From: Steinernema hermaphroditum
Taxonomy: Eukaryota > Nematoda > Chromadorea > Rhabditida > Steinernematidae
DNA length: 64,000 nucleotides
Direction of reading: 5' to 3'
NCBI GenBank assembly: GCA_030435675.1
Contig: CM059625.1
Span: 5,394,001-5,458,000 of the forward strand
Shown: in pieces, positions 46,101-59,097 of the stretch
How positions within the stretch are numbered: the stretch's first letter is position 1
How the letters are laid out: the number at the start of each line of letters is the position of its first letter
Notes under the pieces: model-generated
What the model was told of the DNA's origin: nothing
Databases searched by the model: none
The model's input: only the letters and a program-made list of their open reading frames with translations
Program-made: the position numbers and the translations under genes

Positions 46101-47817
46101 CTGTCATACATGGGACTTGTTATCCCGGGGTCTAGTATAGCGAGATCTATTGTCCTGCAATGCTTTTCTTGGTACATATGCGAACAGTTTTCCACCATAG
46201 TTCTAAAACCAAAAACGAACTCTATAGGGCATCTCAAAATCCTCCTAAAACTCAACCTTTAGGGACCCTATCCGTTTGGATTGGACCCAATTTGGAACGT
46301 CGCCAACAACAAGCTGAACTTCATGAATCCCATGAAAATGAAGACATCAATTATTCTCGGAATTTCTCAAATGGTTTTCGGCGTCTTTCTCAGCTTGATG
46401 AATTACATGTGAGTCCCTCATTGGTAAAGGCCGCTATTTACACACGCTGCACACGTTTTTCAGTCACTTCCGCTCACCCATCGATATCATTTTTGTTTTC
46501 ATTCCGCAACTTCTCTTCCTATGCTGTATCTTCGTCTATCTATGCGTTCAAGTAGGTACCTGGTCAAGTTTAATCGCACTCATTTAACTGTGTAGGTTAT
46601 CATCAAATGGATCTTCTTCTACAGTCTCAAGGATGGACAGTCCACTACTATCTTCGGTCAGCAATACGAAGGAACCCACTGTGCGCCGTCGCTTCTTATC
46701 GGACTCATCAACATGCTCATGTTCAAGTCTCGCCATGTCGGATTCATCGACACTACCATTCATCACGAAGCGCAATACAAGGGCTATGAGGCATGCTACC
46801 TGCAGCTGTGGTATCCTGGTCAGGTAGAGTCACCACCATAATCTCCTTTGCATACCACAGGGAAACATTGCAGGATATTGCTGAAAAGGTTCTCGTTATT
46901 ATTGCTGTGATCTGCATTCCCATCATGCTGCTCGTCAAGCCCTTCTGGCAGAGGTTCCAGGCTTCCCGTGGTCACCATGTCGGTGGTCACGGACATGGCG
47001 GTGGCGGAGAAGACGAAGAGGTGGGATGATATTCAATGAATCGAATTCAACGATGATTTCAGTTCAACTTCGGCGACGCCTTCGTGTACCAGGCCATCCA
47101 CACCATCGAATTCGCTCTGGGATGCATTTCCCACACCGCTTCCTACCTCCGTCTTTGGGCTTTGTCGCTTGCCCACGCACGTAAGTCCCATGCACTATTA
47201 TGTATGACGATTAGGTACTTTTCCGCCGATGAGAGAACATATAGATTATGGGTTCCCACACCTCAACTTAACCTTAGTGTGAAGGTTCTTTAGCCACAAG
47301 AGGGCCATTATTTCGGAACCTTTAATGCTCAAGGAGATTTTTGACCCCTAAAAGGGTAAAACGGATTTGTGGCTCCCGAAATTTTATCGAACATTGCGTA
47401 ACTTCCCCGAATGGCGCATTTATCAAAGAACCTTATACCATAAATCACTTTGATAAAATTCGTCAATCCATTTCCTAGAAATCCATTCGCTTTCAGAGCT
47501 TTCCGAAGTCCTTTGGACCATGGTGCTCCACATGGGATTCACTGTGTCCGGATGGGGTGGCCTCATCGCGCAATACTTCATCTTCTGGGCTTTCTCCATT
47601 CTCAGTGTCAGTATTCTCATTCTCATGGAAGGTCTCTCGGCGTTCCTGCACGCCCTCCGTCTTCACTGGTACGAGAGAGACGATGTACATGTTTTCGCTA
47701 AGATGCACACACTTCAGGGTCGAGTTCCAAAGCAAGTTCTACGGCGGAACGGGAGTGCAGTTCGAACCGTTCTCCTTCAACAAGATCATCCGAGTTGCAG
47801 AAGGGTTGGAGAACTGA
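43107..47817 (+). CDS. V-type proton ATPase 116-kDa subunit a (V0 sector)
   Basis: Membrane subunit that forms the proton half-channels beside the c-ring of V-ATPase. Fourteen exons give about 857 aa: 43107-43223, 43270-43446, 43702-43943, 43987-44110, 44554-45234, 45282-45418, 45469-45565, 46263-46408, 46464-46551, 46596-46823, 46874-47020, 47063-47180, 47497-47668 and 47718-47817. The cytosolic N-terminal half starts [10 protein letters not shown] and has [15 protein letters not shown] and the FMAGIMKR stretch. The membrane half contains [11 protein letters not shown], then [20 protein letters not shown], where the Arg is the essential proton-translocation residue, then [19 protein letters not shown] His/Gly-rich cytosolic loop ([13 protein letters not shown]) precedes FGDAFVYQ. 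C. elegans has four a-subunit genes (unc-32, vha-5, -6, -7); I cannot choose. The divergent [19 protein letters not shown] makes UNC-32 less likely. Confidence 0.95.
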
Positions 47818-47902
47818 GAACCACCCGCATCTAGATGAACATGTTGTACTTACGTTAGTGGTTGAATTAATGCACAGAGACTATGTATACTAAGAGATCA
47901 TA

Positions 47903-47908
47903 AATAAA
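47903..47908 (+). terminator. Poly(A) signal of the V-ATPase a gene
   Basis: AATAAA about 86 nt after the stop codon, in a short AT-rich 3' UTR. Confidence 0.6.
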
Positions 47909-47929
47909 TGTTCATATGCGTATGAGGGC

Positions 47930-50900
47930 TCTCATAAGTGTTCCTTTTCGTGCGCTTTCGCGACGAGAACCCGCGTGGGAACAATTAAGGCAAAAGTACC
48001 GAGAGTTGAGGCATAACTTGTTTTCGGTCGCTCATCGCACTCCTCGTAGCCCTTTCCGTTCGGATACCGCTTGCATCGCGCATGCAAATCGTCTGTTTTG
48101 CGCGGAAGCGGCAAAAACGGAAGCCGCCGCGTCCACGGACCGTCGAGACGTTTGTTGTCGTTCCGGATTAAGGCCGAATTTTGAACGGACGGAAATGAAG
48201 CCAAAATCAACAATAGTTCGCGTACATCTTCCCACCAACCCTAAGGCGCGCGCCGTTTTGTTATTCACCGCAATTTGGCGACTGATTGGCGGCTCCTCGC
48301 CGCCAGCTTTTGGCAGCCGTTGCCTCATTGACTGCTGGCGGGCGGCCCTTTCCCTGCCCGGAGGGTCTCCGGGGGTCGCTCGACTCGAAACTTTCGTGTA
48401 ACCTCTCTGGCGCTGGAGTGGAAACGAGGAGCGCGAGCGGAACAACGGAGAGAAACAACTCATCGAAAGAGATGTCAACTCCCTCGAGAGCAAAATAAGA
48501 TTTGTCACTAGTCGATTCTTGCCCGTTGATTGGGGTGCGCGCCCGCAAACCAACTTTTTCGAATCGGCGAACGGCTGGTCTCGACCTCTCCCACTCGTCG
48601 ACCTTCCCATCCCGGCTTAATCATCCTCAGACATCGGCTCATAGACTCATGGAATCAAACGCTTCGTCGCTGCTAGGCGTGTCGGGTTTCCCCTTTGGTT
48701 CCTCGCTTGTCAATCTCTTCAAGAGAGCTACCGTAACCCTATCACGGAATTTTTGCCCTTTGCCAAAACTTCAAAGTGTTCTTGAACAAAGCGGGACTAT
48801 TAATAGGTTGTCGCTGGTTGATGGCCAGGTGCTTTTCACTCACAGTCTAGGCGCCAATGAATAATCTCGACTCTGATCACCGCACAAGGTGCCGTTCACG
48901 ATTTAATTGAATTCGACGTTGATCTACAATTTGAGAAGTGCATCAGTTATTTGAATATTTAAATGTCGTCTTCATTATCACATCATTTGTCTTCTTTCCT
49001 ACCTGTCAATGATGTCATCAATCTTGTAGTCTCTACCTGTACTACCCTTTTGGGCACACACATAACTTTGTATAGTACCAGCTTGGAGGATTCTACACAG
49101 TAGGGACTTAGACGTATTGTAAAATCAGTAAATGATGGTCTATTGTCCAATTACATTACAATCAAATGGAATTTCTACAACATGCACACCATTTTGTATT
49201 TGAGACGTCATTGCTGTCCCCAACGCCCTCTTTTCCGACATTCGTACCTTAAACTTTCGCTATGGTATCAGTTGCACACGCAATAGTTTCTGATTCAATT
49301 AGCCCTTACTTCCATTGTTCCCAGTCGGGTAGGTCGGAACGTGCCTTTTTAATCCGTTAATGCAGGTATCAGGCGCTACCCTTATCTATAATTCATCAGC
49401 GTTTTTCTCGAACAGCTTCTAATATTCGGCAATTTCAAAATCGCTACCAAGCCTCTCAAAACGCCCCCTGGCATTAACGCCGTGATTTATCCGAACCCAA
49501 ATCACCTTTTCCTCCATCAATTGTCCGTCGAAAAAAGCGAAAGTCTATAATCTCGCCGTTCCAATTTGTCCTTGCGTGTTCTCACTTACGTTTCTCGCGC
49601 CTAGCCTTCATTTCCTACGACCCATGCAGATTCCAATATTATTCGCGCCTTTTCAACGGCCACAAGTTGCCTTTTGCTGATCTTCCCACTCGTAATTAAC
49701 TTAAGGAAGTGACGCTTCGGGTCAACTTGGGAATTAGAGCCTTAATTAGGTTCAGCTCTTGTGGAGGTGCCACCTCAAATGTGCCAACTCACGGGCAAGC
49801 CGTTGGAAAGCAATTTTCTCTAATTGTCATAACCCTGGATTGTCACCAAACAATTTCAAATTTGCGTAAACAAGGTGAGTGGCAAATCGTTTTTTTTTCT
49901 CAATGGCGTCCGTTGTTTTCTCTAAATTGAAGTGAACTTTGCTCTGATTCAGTAGCTTCCGAGAAGTTATTAACTGTGTTAAAAACAAACAAAAACTGTC
50001 CGATTTCGTTTCCTTGTCTTGTCGACATATTTCAATAGTTGTATGATTATTTATGCTTTGGATGAGGATAGCGCATTCAGTTCCTTAGAAGCAGGTGAGT
50101 CAGCGAAGAAGGCAATGAAGAAATCCGCTTTAGTAGCCACGTAAAGCTAATCTGTTGATAGTCAAAACAAAAATTTTACGCTTTTATCCGCATGGCTTTT
50201 CCATTTTTGGCTTTAAATATAATCATCCACTTGATCGGCTATCGTTGAAGTTGATCAATGAACATCAAAAGTGAGATGATGTCTTTTATGATGGGCCAGT
50301 TTGTTAGGATTGCCGGAAAGGAACTATGTCGAAGGTAAATACTGTGGTTTGTGCACTTTACAGTAGTTTGTCGATAACGGAGGACTTTCGCAGGAATATA
50401 TGCGAATTATCAGCTACCAACTTTATGGTGATTACCGTAATTACTCGATTCTACAGCCGAACGGAGAGCAAATTTGGTGGACACTCCATCGAAAAAGTTT
50501 TTAGTGAAAAATTCATGATAATTTTATTACACTTGGCTGGAGATGTGCCCACTTCCGGTTCTTCACCACACCCTTGTCCGCTTTTTATTTCTTCAAAATG
50601 TGTCTGGGTTATCCTACTCGAATAAAATCCTTAAAAAACACAAATTAAATTGTTTCTTAATCGTTTTTTATGCACTCCGAATTCACTGCACTTCAGGAAA
50701 AGGTCCCTGTCTCTTCAACCTACAAACCTCTAGTTCCACTGGTCACTTTTTCAGCGAATTCGCGTGACCACGGCCCCTCGAAAAGCGAGGCTCGTAGATT
50801 TAATATGGTGACCGTATAAAGTCGCAACACAGCAACATTACATGAATTATTCCACGGGTCAACGAGAAACATCGCTCGTCTCTTTTTGACATGGCCTCTT

Positions 50901-51309
50901 CAAAGAGCCAAAAATCGCGTTTGCCCGTCGATGCACCGCGTTTTAATTATGCAACCATCATCATTTGCCCCAAAAAGGCTCTAAAATTGGAACGTAGGCG
51001 CGCAGAAGACGAGCTAAAGCATCGAACTGCGGCAAGCAAAAGTTTCTTTTTCGGTCGACGAACGCATAACAGATGACACACGTCTGCTCTCCTGTCATCT
51101 GAACTATGCGCTTCACCGACCATCTCTCGTTGTTTCCGATTCGTTCCGTCTTCGCACCTCATCCACCCACTAGCCTACGGCCCTAATTAGCGATGACAAG
51201 GACATGATGTTGTCCCGGCGTAGTTCGACGCCCGCCCCGCGCAGATGCCCGCTGCAAAACGGGCGGCTTTGTAATACGATTGTCGAATTCAGATTAAGCG
51301 TTCGCCGAC
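47930..51309. other. Long intergenic region with a GC-rich island
   Basis: About 3.4 kb without a gene I can support. The first part (about 48030-48420) is unusually GC-rich and keeps long frames open on both strands, none with a recognisable domain. The rest is AT-rich. The last few hundred bases, near 51.1-51.3 kb, probably contain the promoter of the amino-acid transporter gene. Confidence 0.5.
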
Positions 51310-54300
51310 ATGCCGATGAGTCGTCTGTGGAGGACGAAGGCCGCCAACGATGAGTTCCTCTTCCACAGCGAGTGGACGCGCAAGATTGGGCCCCTTAACA
51401 TGATCGGCGTCGGTAAGTGCTTTAACCTTCCAATTGTGTTAGGTCCTTTTGGGCAGAAGAAAAGAAAGAATATAGTGTTATCTCAAAATAGACAAAACGT
51501 TGTTTCTGAATGGGAGTTTGATTTGTGAATTAAGTGGAAGAAAGAAACTGATAATCCTTTCATGGAACGGCCCGTAAAAAAAGAATGATAGATTGATTTG
51601 TGTAAAAAGGGAGCCTCTTCTAAGAGGCAATTTAAACGTCACATGGTTTTTTTGCCTGGCTGATGAGGAAGATAATCTCTGGCAGCTTGATTTAGAGCCT
51701 ATTGAAAGTGAAAGCTTGCTATTTCCGATATCCGTTTTTATCACGACTACGGTAGTTTCCATGTTTCCTTAGAGCGAAAACGCACTACGAGAAACGCACA
51801 TAATTTTAAAGACAAAGTTTCGTAAAGTATTTCTGTGTTTCTGGTAAACACTTTGGATACTGTAGAGTGTCGTTTAAGCCGGGGTCATTTCCATTCCTCT
51901 CGGCGTTTTTTACATCATACCGTACGCGATCGCCCACTTCTCCGGACCGTCCACCGTTCTCGCCATCATCGCTGCGTTCGTCGTGGCCGTCATTGCAAGT
52001 GAGGCGGTGTTTGTTACACGGGTCGGAGATTAAAATGACAAATTTCAGGCCTTCAGCAAGTGGAGCTCAGCTGCGCTGCTCCGAAGAACTGCGTTCTCTA
52101 TCAAATGTCTTATCTGAGATTAGGCGAATTACCGGCGTTCCTCGTTGGCTGGATGACTCTGTTCGACGGAGTGGCTCTAATCTCCACGATTCATAAAGTT
52201 TTTTCGAACTATGTGGTGAGTGAGAACTAGAGATACAATTCAAAATAACGAATTGATTAAAGTAACACATAAAAAGATGTTGGAAACTTTTAAAAAACAG
52301 CTCTGTCATGATCATCATTTAGAACCTTCTGTTCCGCGGAGTTGTTGACAGACACCTCCGCTTCCCAGTAGATCACCTTGGCCTTCTCCCTCTCGCCGCC
52401 ATCGAAGAAAAATACGACGCCCTAGCCGCTATCGGAATCCTCTGTTCAATGCTTATACTCACCTGCAGCTTGAGGGTAATTCACTAATTTCAATAGCAGT
52501 CATCACCGGTTATTGCACGTCAGGTCGTTTCGGTGTTGAGTGTCATCCTTCTAACGGTCTCTTCACTCATCATCTTCAGTTGCATCGTTGTTTGCGTTTT
52601 CTACGCCGACCCGGAGAATTGGGTTCAGCAAGGATTCTTCAAGAACGGACTTGACGGTCTGGTCGATGGAACCTCAACGGTTCTCGTGGCATTCGCCGGC
52701 ATCGAAGCTTTGTCACACCTGGTCGAGGAGACCCACAAACCTCTTTCCCGTGTCCCCGTACTTCTGCCTCTCATTGTTACCATCATCTCCATGTTCCTCT
52801 TCATCTCGACGACGATCTTTACGCTGGCAGTCGACTTCAGCAAGCTTCCGACTGATTTTCTGCTCCCGGAAATATTCAACAACGTCCGGATTCCTTCGGC
52901 GAGGTAATATACAACATTTCCCCAATGCGTTTTGACCCCTTCTTTGAGAGCAAATATGGAGTGTTGGACTTTAAAGCCGTCCATCATCTTTCTTTGATGC
53001 AGACATAAAAACAGCCGTAAAATTTGGAAGTGTGTGTTCCATCAGTCTGGGGGTATTAGTGATTTACGAGCGGCGAGAACAACATCGAGTAGCATTTGTA
53101 TGGAACTTTTGAACATGTGTTCATGACACATCGATCTTTTTTCTTGACGTATGGATACTTTTCCGCTTAAAACAACTACTAGCACATGTTAGGAAAGGAT
53201 TGCAATTGGAAGGAAATGCTTACTTCTTTCTACCGTGACTGAATAGAATCCGGAAATGTGGGCCTAAAAATGCTAACTTCCATCTCGGAGTATCCTATAA
53301 AAATTAAGTAATTTTTCTTGATGTGGTTATCTAAGAAGAGATATAGCTAGTCAAATGGTTTTGGAAAGAGTACAGGAAGATAAAGGGTTCTATGATATAA
53401 GGCACGGGAAAATCAAATAATTAGAAAAGAGCTGGATGATGGAAAGTGTGGAAATTCCTAGTTCTCAGCGTCTGGAATTTCTCTTTTTCACCTTTGCCCT
53501 CTGTGGTTCGACAAAAATATGAAGATAATGGAACACACCATCTCAATATGTACGGTATTCCAGATACGTGCTCAGTGTCGGTTCGGTCTGCGGCCTCGCT
53601 GGAACGTCTCTGGGCATCATCCTGCCGATCAGCCGACTCCTCTGCTCGATGGCTTCCGATCGCCTGGTTCCTCTTCTCTTCCTCTCAAAACTCTCACGCA
53701 AAGGCATTCCATGCCGATCGGTACTTGTCATCTGCGCGCTCAGCTGCGCATTCGTCTTCTTGAATGCCGATTTCCTCATGCCGCTAATACGATTCAACGC
53801 ATCTTTTCGTCTTCTAATTTCCGTATGCAGATTGCGTCCTTTTGTCGCTCTTAATTGAATTATCACCTTTAGACGTTTCTCGTCTTCGTGCAACGATTCC
53901 ATCCGACCGCAATCGGCCTAGAGAAACAGACATCTAAGTACCGTAGTTTTGGAAAACGACTCCGCGTTTCGTGGGACGATGGTCTTTCGACGACGAACTC
54001 GTTCACTAACGGGGAGGTGTCGTTCTCCAGCTCGACTAACCTCTACAATATGCTGTGCAAAATGGAAAGCGATCGGTTCGAGCACTCGCTGCAAAAGGTA
54101 GACAAGGCACGGACATATATTTAAAGAAAAGAATGTTTCAGTCCAGTGAAATAAATGAAAGTTCGGCTCTAATGTTTGGCCAGAAATTGCCAGCCGATGA
54201 AGGAACTGCTAAAAGGGTAAGAATCAAGTGGAACTTATTAATATCCAAAAATATGCAAAATGTATGAGTACGATTCTTTGTGATAGGTCTTAACTTTTCA

Positions 54301-55225
54301 GAATTCCCGTATTGTCGTCCGACACTTCCCCATTGATCCCAAAGCAAATCCACCTCACATTCACAACTGCATCGGATCTCCGTGCTCCGAGGACGACGGT
54401 ATGCTCTCCTTAAACTGACTTCCAAGACAACCCTCATTTACAGGTGATCCGGACCGTTTCCATCTCTACCAAAGAGACGAACCGGAACTGGCCTATTTCG
54501 CCGAATACGACTCAAACACGCCGAGCGGCAGCGATTCCAGCGATAAACCGACCACCTACCGAAATGTTGTTAGGTTGTTCTGGATGTTCACCGCCTTCTC
54601 GGTCACTTTCGGACTGTGCACGCGGGAAAGGATCATAAAGAACCAGGTGAAGCGTGAGCCCAGTTCTGGACTTAACGTTGTTTTTCCAGTTGGCGAGCAT
54701 CGTCATCTCCGCCGTGCTCCTTACCGTAATTCTCGTCATCGTATTCACATTCCTACGATTCAAACCGAATCGCCATTTGTCGCGGCCAACGCCCGTTTTC
54801 CCATTCTTGAGCTTTTTAGCGCTCTTCGTCGTTTGCAGCTCATTATCATCGCTGCATGTTATTGACTATGCGAAGGTTTCTACTGTTGTAATGACTGGTA
54901 CGTACAGTAGTACTTTATTATAGTACAGTAGTAGTAATTATGAAAAAGTGGAAACATGAAAGCCTCCATGCGAGAGATGAGAGACCTTTAGCGGTATTTC
55001 ATTGAATCAACTAATTGTGGCTATATGCAGGATTGCTCGTGTACTTTTCCTATGGTTTCCGTCAACAAAAGCCAGCAGGCTTGACCATCTACAATGCAGC
55101 AAATGCAAAGCCCGAAGATGATGACATTGCCGAGAGTGCAGCGATCATGGAATATAAACCAGGTACAGTGAGATGCGTCATTTTGCCACAATGTGTCGCT
55201 CACTTTAGACTCGTTTCTCGAGTGA
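51310..55225 (+). CDS. Cationic amino-acid transporter-like carrier (SLC7/CAT type)
   Basis: Multi-pass membrane carrier of the APC superfamily, CAT branch. Exons: 51310-51412, 51879-51998, 52049-52215, 52323-52475, 52524-52903, 53564-53822, 53873-54097, 54142-54216, 54302-54398, 54444-54646, 54690-54897, 55031-55162 and 55209-55225, joining in frame to about 712 aa. Seen in order: WTRKIGPLNMIGVG and GAGVISIPLGVFYIIPYAIA (first helix with the Gly-rich break); a region equivalent to CAT helix 3; GFFKNGLDGLVDGTSTVLVA then FAGIEALSHLVEET (the CAT-specific helix 6 region); a long hydrophilic loop near residues 450-560; then four hydrophobic segments and GLLVYFSYGFRQQ. The typical acidic Glu-Glu pair before the Thr is present. 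The last 17-nt exon gives PDSFLE as C-terminus; reading through its intron would end at 55272 instead. Substrate is not known. Confidence 0.85.
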
Positions 55226-55285
55226 TTAGTGTCAGAAGTCGACAACGAAAAGTGGTCTTACGGTACATGTAACGTGTGTGAGGAA

Positions 55286-55291
55286 AATAAA
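55286..55291 (+). terminator. Poly(A) signal of the amino-acid transporter gene
   Basis: AATAAA 61 nt after the spliced stop at 55225 and 14 nt after the alternative read-through stop at 55272; compatible with either ending. Confidence 0.55.
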
Positions 55292-55507
55292 TGTATAATG
55301 AATGTGGTTCATACACTTCTGACCGGAGCAAAGGGAGTAATCAAAATCGAGATGTTTTGCTGGAGCATCGTAATCAGGGTTGTGCAAGTTTTGATTTTTT
55401 GGCAAAACTCGATTCAAAACTCGGCCCTAGAGCCCTGTTCATGCCGGACGTCCAGCAACGTCATCCGAAAGCGAGAGGCTCTTCTCCATGGCAACACTAA
55501 AGCCTTG

Positions 55508-55696
55508 TTCATTCTCCCTCCGACGCGACGCGACACGACGCGACACGACGCGACGCGACGGTCGGCTCACGAGTATCACGCTCACGAGTGTTCACAGCTC
55601 ACGCTCACGAGTGTTCACTCTGCCTCCGACCCGATGCGACACGACGTCGGAGGGAGTATGAACACCTGTTCACTCTCGTGAGCCGACCGTCGGCCG
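55508..55696. repeat. Fold-back repeat with (GCGACACGAC)n core
   Basis: Left arm segments CATTCTCCCTCCGACG and CGGTCGGCTCACGAG reappear inverted on the right as CGTCGGAGGGAGTATG and CTCGTGAGCCGACCG. Inside are short tandem units GCGACACGAC and CTCACGAGTGTTCAC. It can fold on itself and is probably part of a non-autonomous transposon. Confidence 0.65.
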
Positions 55697-55737
55697 ACGC
55701 GCCAAGTCGGATCGGCGGCCAGCTTCGGCCAAGCAAC

Positions 55738-55780
55738 ATATACTAGGGAAAATTCCGACCGTTCGCGGGGAGCGGTAGCA
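55738..55780. repeat. Solo copy of the module found inside the 10.1-kb MITE
   Basis: TATACTAGGGAAAATTCCGA followed by GTTCGCGGGGAGCGGTA matches both inverted arms nested within the MITE at 10087-10443 (TACTAGGGACAATT and GTTCGCGGGGAGCGGTAA on one arm). It shows that the nested module is a separate dispersed repeat. Confidence 0.65.
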
Positions 55781-56057
55781 GTCGACGAGAGAGAATCGTA
55801 TGCCCTCTCACTGGTCACGGCACTATTGCCCTGAAAGATCAATAATTACGGTACTTCGTTATTTTTCTTTTTTTTCTTTCAAAGGGGATTTTAAAAAAGA
55901 AAAATAATGAGCTACCGTAGTTATTGATATTTCAGGGGCGCCGTATCGGGAATACTGCCGTTACCGTTATGGTCATTGTCCGGGACGGTAATATAGGCTT
56001 TGGTTTTATCTCTCGTCAGTTTCGGTTGTGTTCGACCGACGCGTGCACCCGGCGTTC

Positions 56058-56110
56058 TAGGGATGCACCCGATTCCGGTTCCGGTTTTTTTTTGTTCCGG
56101 TGCATCCCTA
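56058..56110. repeat. Short hairpin element with TAGGGATGCACC ends
   Basis: Perfect 12-bp inverted ends TAGGGATGCACC at 56058-56069 and 56099-56110, with ATTCCGGTTCCGG, a run of T and GTTCCGG between. No matching 8-bp target duplication is evident. A related arm lies near 37.35 kb beside the tRNA-derived repeat. Confidence 0.65.
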
Positions 56111-56493
56111 CTCTAGATGCCCTCAGGCCACCCTGTACCATTTCACTGTTTCGATGATCGTTTCTAATATTGGGAGCACTGGCGCAACAAGCAAAGTTTC
56201 TAGAGATGAGGTGAGCAATTTTAATCCCGGCTTGAACAAAACGCGCTCTGGAAAGCGTCCATCCTTTGAAAGCGGCGGGATTCGATGCATAGACTTGTTG
56301 ATGATAGATAAAAGACTGAAGGCACCAGGGACAGAAAAAAAAGCCAAAAAAAGAGCCAGTTAGACAGCTTGGGGTTACACAGCGGTTTGCCTGACCTCGC
56401 TACTCTGGGCTGTTTACAGAGTTGACGGGTTCGGGTTTTCGGGTCGGGTACCCGGACAACTCTGGCTGTTTATGCTCTTCATGCTGCATTTAA

Positions 56494-57109
56494 AGGGACC
56501 CGGTCATGGATAAGAAACTTTTTTTAAACTTCTGAAAATTTGTGTACCCCTGTTTTTGAGGTCGTTAAGCACGGTAGTGACGTCAGTTTTTTTTCCAAGA
56601 AACAGCCAAAAATAGACAAAAAAAACGTCGTGCAAAACGTCGGACTCGGTAGATTCCAAACTCGCTCAAAGCGAACGTAGGACCATGTCTACAAATTTTG
56701 GCTGCGAGCGAGCCGCAGGCGAGCTCTGTATTCATTGTCTGGAACATTTAGGCTTGGCTTAGGCTCCGGCTTAGGACTATGCCTGTTGATTTAACGCGAG
56801 CCTGAAGGGCGAGCCCTGTTGTCTTAACAGATTCGCTGATATCCTAGTACTTCTGACCTAGATTCCAAATTATGGAGTTCTGTATTCATTTGGATATCCC
56901 ACAGTGTATAACCTGATGCATCCTACAAAATTTCGGCAAGGAATTAAGGCTAACATGAGCTATAATAACCGAACGAATATTTTGAAAGTCCGCGGAATTT
57001 TCCCATAATCAGGTTGCGACCGTTGCGAGGTAGACGACCCCGAAAACAAGGGCACACAAATTTTCAGAAGTTTTAAAAAACTTTCTTTATCCATGACCGG
57101 GTCCCTATA
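56494..57109. mobile_element. Fold-back element with GGGACCCGGTCATGGAT ends
   Basis: About 70 bp of inverted repeat: the left arm, GGGACCCGGTCATGGATAAG onward, recurs reversed at about 57038-57108 ending CTTTATCCATGACCGGGTCC. No protein-coding potential lies between. It is probably a MITE; flanks are AT-rich (TTTAA and TATAA), so the target duplication is not clear. Confidence 0.65.
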
Positions 57110-57963
57110 ATGACGATCTAGCGTCGTTCGCAGCCTGGTGGCGACGTAAATGATACAGTTACAAGGTGTAACCACTCTTTCCTCCAGCCCACTCAAGAAG
57201 GTTTGACAGTGTGCAACTGCAAAGTGTTTGGGTTTTCGTGGTGGGACCAGGTGTAGCCCACCGATGATCGATAAAATTGGTATAAATCATCCTATTGCGG
57301 TGATTCCCAGCTTTACCGAACATGCGAATTTTCCAAATTATGACCTCTTGTCAGTGGGTCGAACCTACGACATTTACGAAACTTTAGTTGTATCTCTAAA
57401 AAAGTTCTAAAATGAACGTTCCAAGGTCTCCTCCAATTGGTTCGAACATACGACATTTCCAAATTTTGGCCCGACCGAACCTGCGAACCTTCCTAGAGCA
57501 AGTCACAATTGACAACCGTGACAAAATAGGGACCAAATCCACTTGAACATACGACATTCCCTAGACATGGTCATAACCTCACCGATGACCACCGTCGCCA
57601 AGCTCAAAATTCGCTTCGGGTTGAAAATAGGTGTTTGTGCATCTTGGGAAACCCGTAGACATCGAAAGAATGAGAAAAAATGGAGACCTCGCAAAAGGCG
57701 TCGGCCGACAAGAAGTGGTCGATTTGATATTTTGAGCCATAAGGCAAAATCGCGTCGGCCGACGGTCGGCCGACGGTTGGCCGACGCGCCGTATAGATCG
57801 TGTCGGGACCGATGGTAAAACACATTCGGGATCCTAATGTCTGTTTCTTGAAAACTACTGGGTTTTTTGGGAAACTGATTACGGCATGATGTTGGGCAGC
57901 CTCTAAAAGAAGGGACTAAAAGGTTTTCGGGATGAAGAGCGAACTCTGCCTTACGCTTCAAGG

Positions 57964-58128
57964 CAAACTTTGCACGACATTTTTTTTGTCTATTTTTGCT
58001 ATTTCTCGGAAACTATCATGTTTTTCGAGAAACCGACTTCACCATCGTGTTCAGCGACCGTGAAAACAGGGATACACAAATTTTTAGACGATTTTTTTGA
58101 AGTTTTTTATCCATTACCGGGTCCCTTC
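57964..58128. repeat. Inverted second copy of the fold-back element's end region
   Basis: About 160 bp is a diverged inverted copy of 56494-56650, sharing TTTTTTTTGTCTATTTTTG, GATACACAAATTTTTAGA and the terminus TTTTTATCCATTACCGGGTC. Either the element at 56494 extends to here (about 1.6 kb with longer inverted ends and an inserted copy), or two related elements are nested. Between them, near 57752-57790, are repeated GGTCGGCCGACGG units. Confidence 0.55.
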
Positions 58129-59097
58129 AAGTTTTGAGTTTGGGTTTTGAGTCTGTCAAAAAACTTCTGAGTTGACGATGACGATCGAGTTTTGAGTGTT
58201 GCACAACCCTTATCGTAATGCATACCAAAACGACAACGGTCAGAAACATCCTGCACGTAAAACGAGCTCTGTAAACATAGTTTAAGGAGCATTTTGAGCA
58301 ATTTCCGACATTAAAAATAACAGATCATGAGACATTGCGCAATGCATCCTCATTGGTTGAATACAAGCGAACATACGATGACCTCTGATCCAGTTTAGTC
58401 CGTACTACCGATAATAGATGAATCCCATCATTCAGATATGTGATAGTCAATAAATTCCTTGTTTTGTTTCCCATTCGTAAATAATGAGCAAAGCGTTTCG
58501 CCCTTGCTACATAGTGGGTGGATTTCAAACTACACGCCAACCTCCAGTAATAGACTGTACAATAGCAATCAAGTTGTCATCAGTTGTCAAACATCAGCAT
58601 CGTACTGTGACAGTCCTGTCGTAAGTGCTTGAGAAACGACTGACTCATTTGTGACTGATGCCTAAGCACCACCAGCAGACCAAAATACACAGAACCCATT
58701 TAGGAACTTTGTTTTTAACGTTCCACCATTAATTAAGTATCACACTGATCAAATCAATCGCAAACCGCGTTGGCCGAATGCGATTCTTTGATGTTTGTTC
58801 TTGATCTATTGACGCGTGCATGAGTCAACAATCTTTTAACAGTTCTACTTTTGTGGCATACTGTGTCAGTTTGCTTCCAGTGGATCGTCATGTGACAGTG
58901 GGCATTTAAAACGTCCTTCTGTTGCCAATCAGGCGATCGCAGAGAAAGGTCTCTTAACCGCCGGATTAAGCGATCAGCGCTGGAAAATTACGAACTCGCT
59001 GAATGAAAACGGGTTATTGTTGATGTCAACGCATGAGTGCGGTGGTCGTGCTCCCGAAGAAAACGAGCGTCTTGCGCAACTCACTTCCCGCATTAGG

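Noticed and set aside
47916..48610. Overlapping ORFs of 161 and 192 codons on opposite strands
   Set aside because: Both stay open because the segment is GC-rich; neither has a domain or splice sites, so I list the stretch only as a GC-rich island.
57503..57961. 152-codon minus-strand ORF
   Set aside because: It lies within the fold-back repeat cluster and its sequence is built from GTCGGCCGACG repeats.
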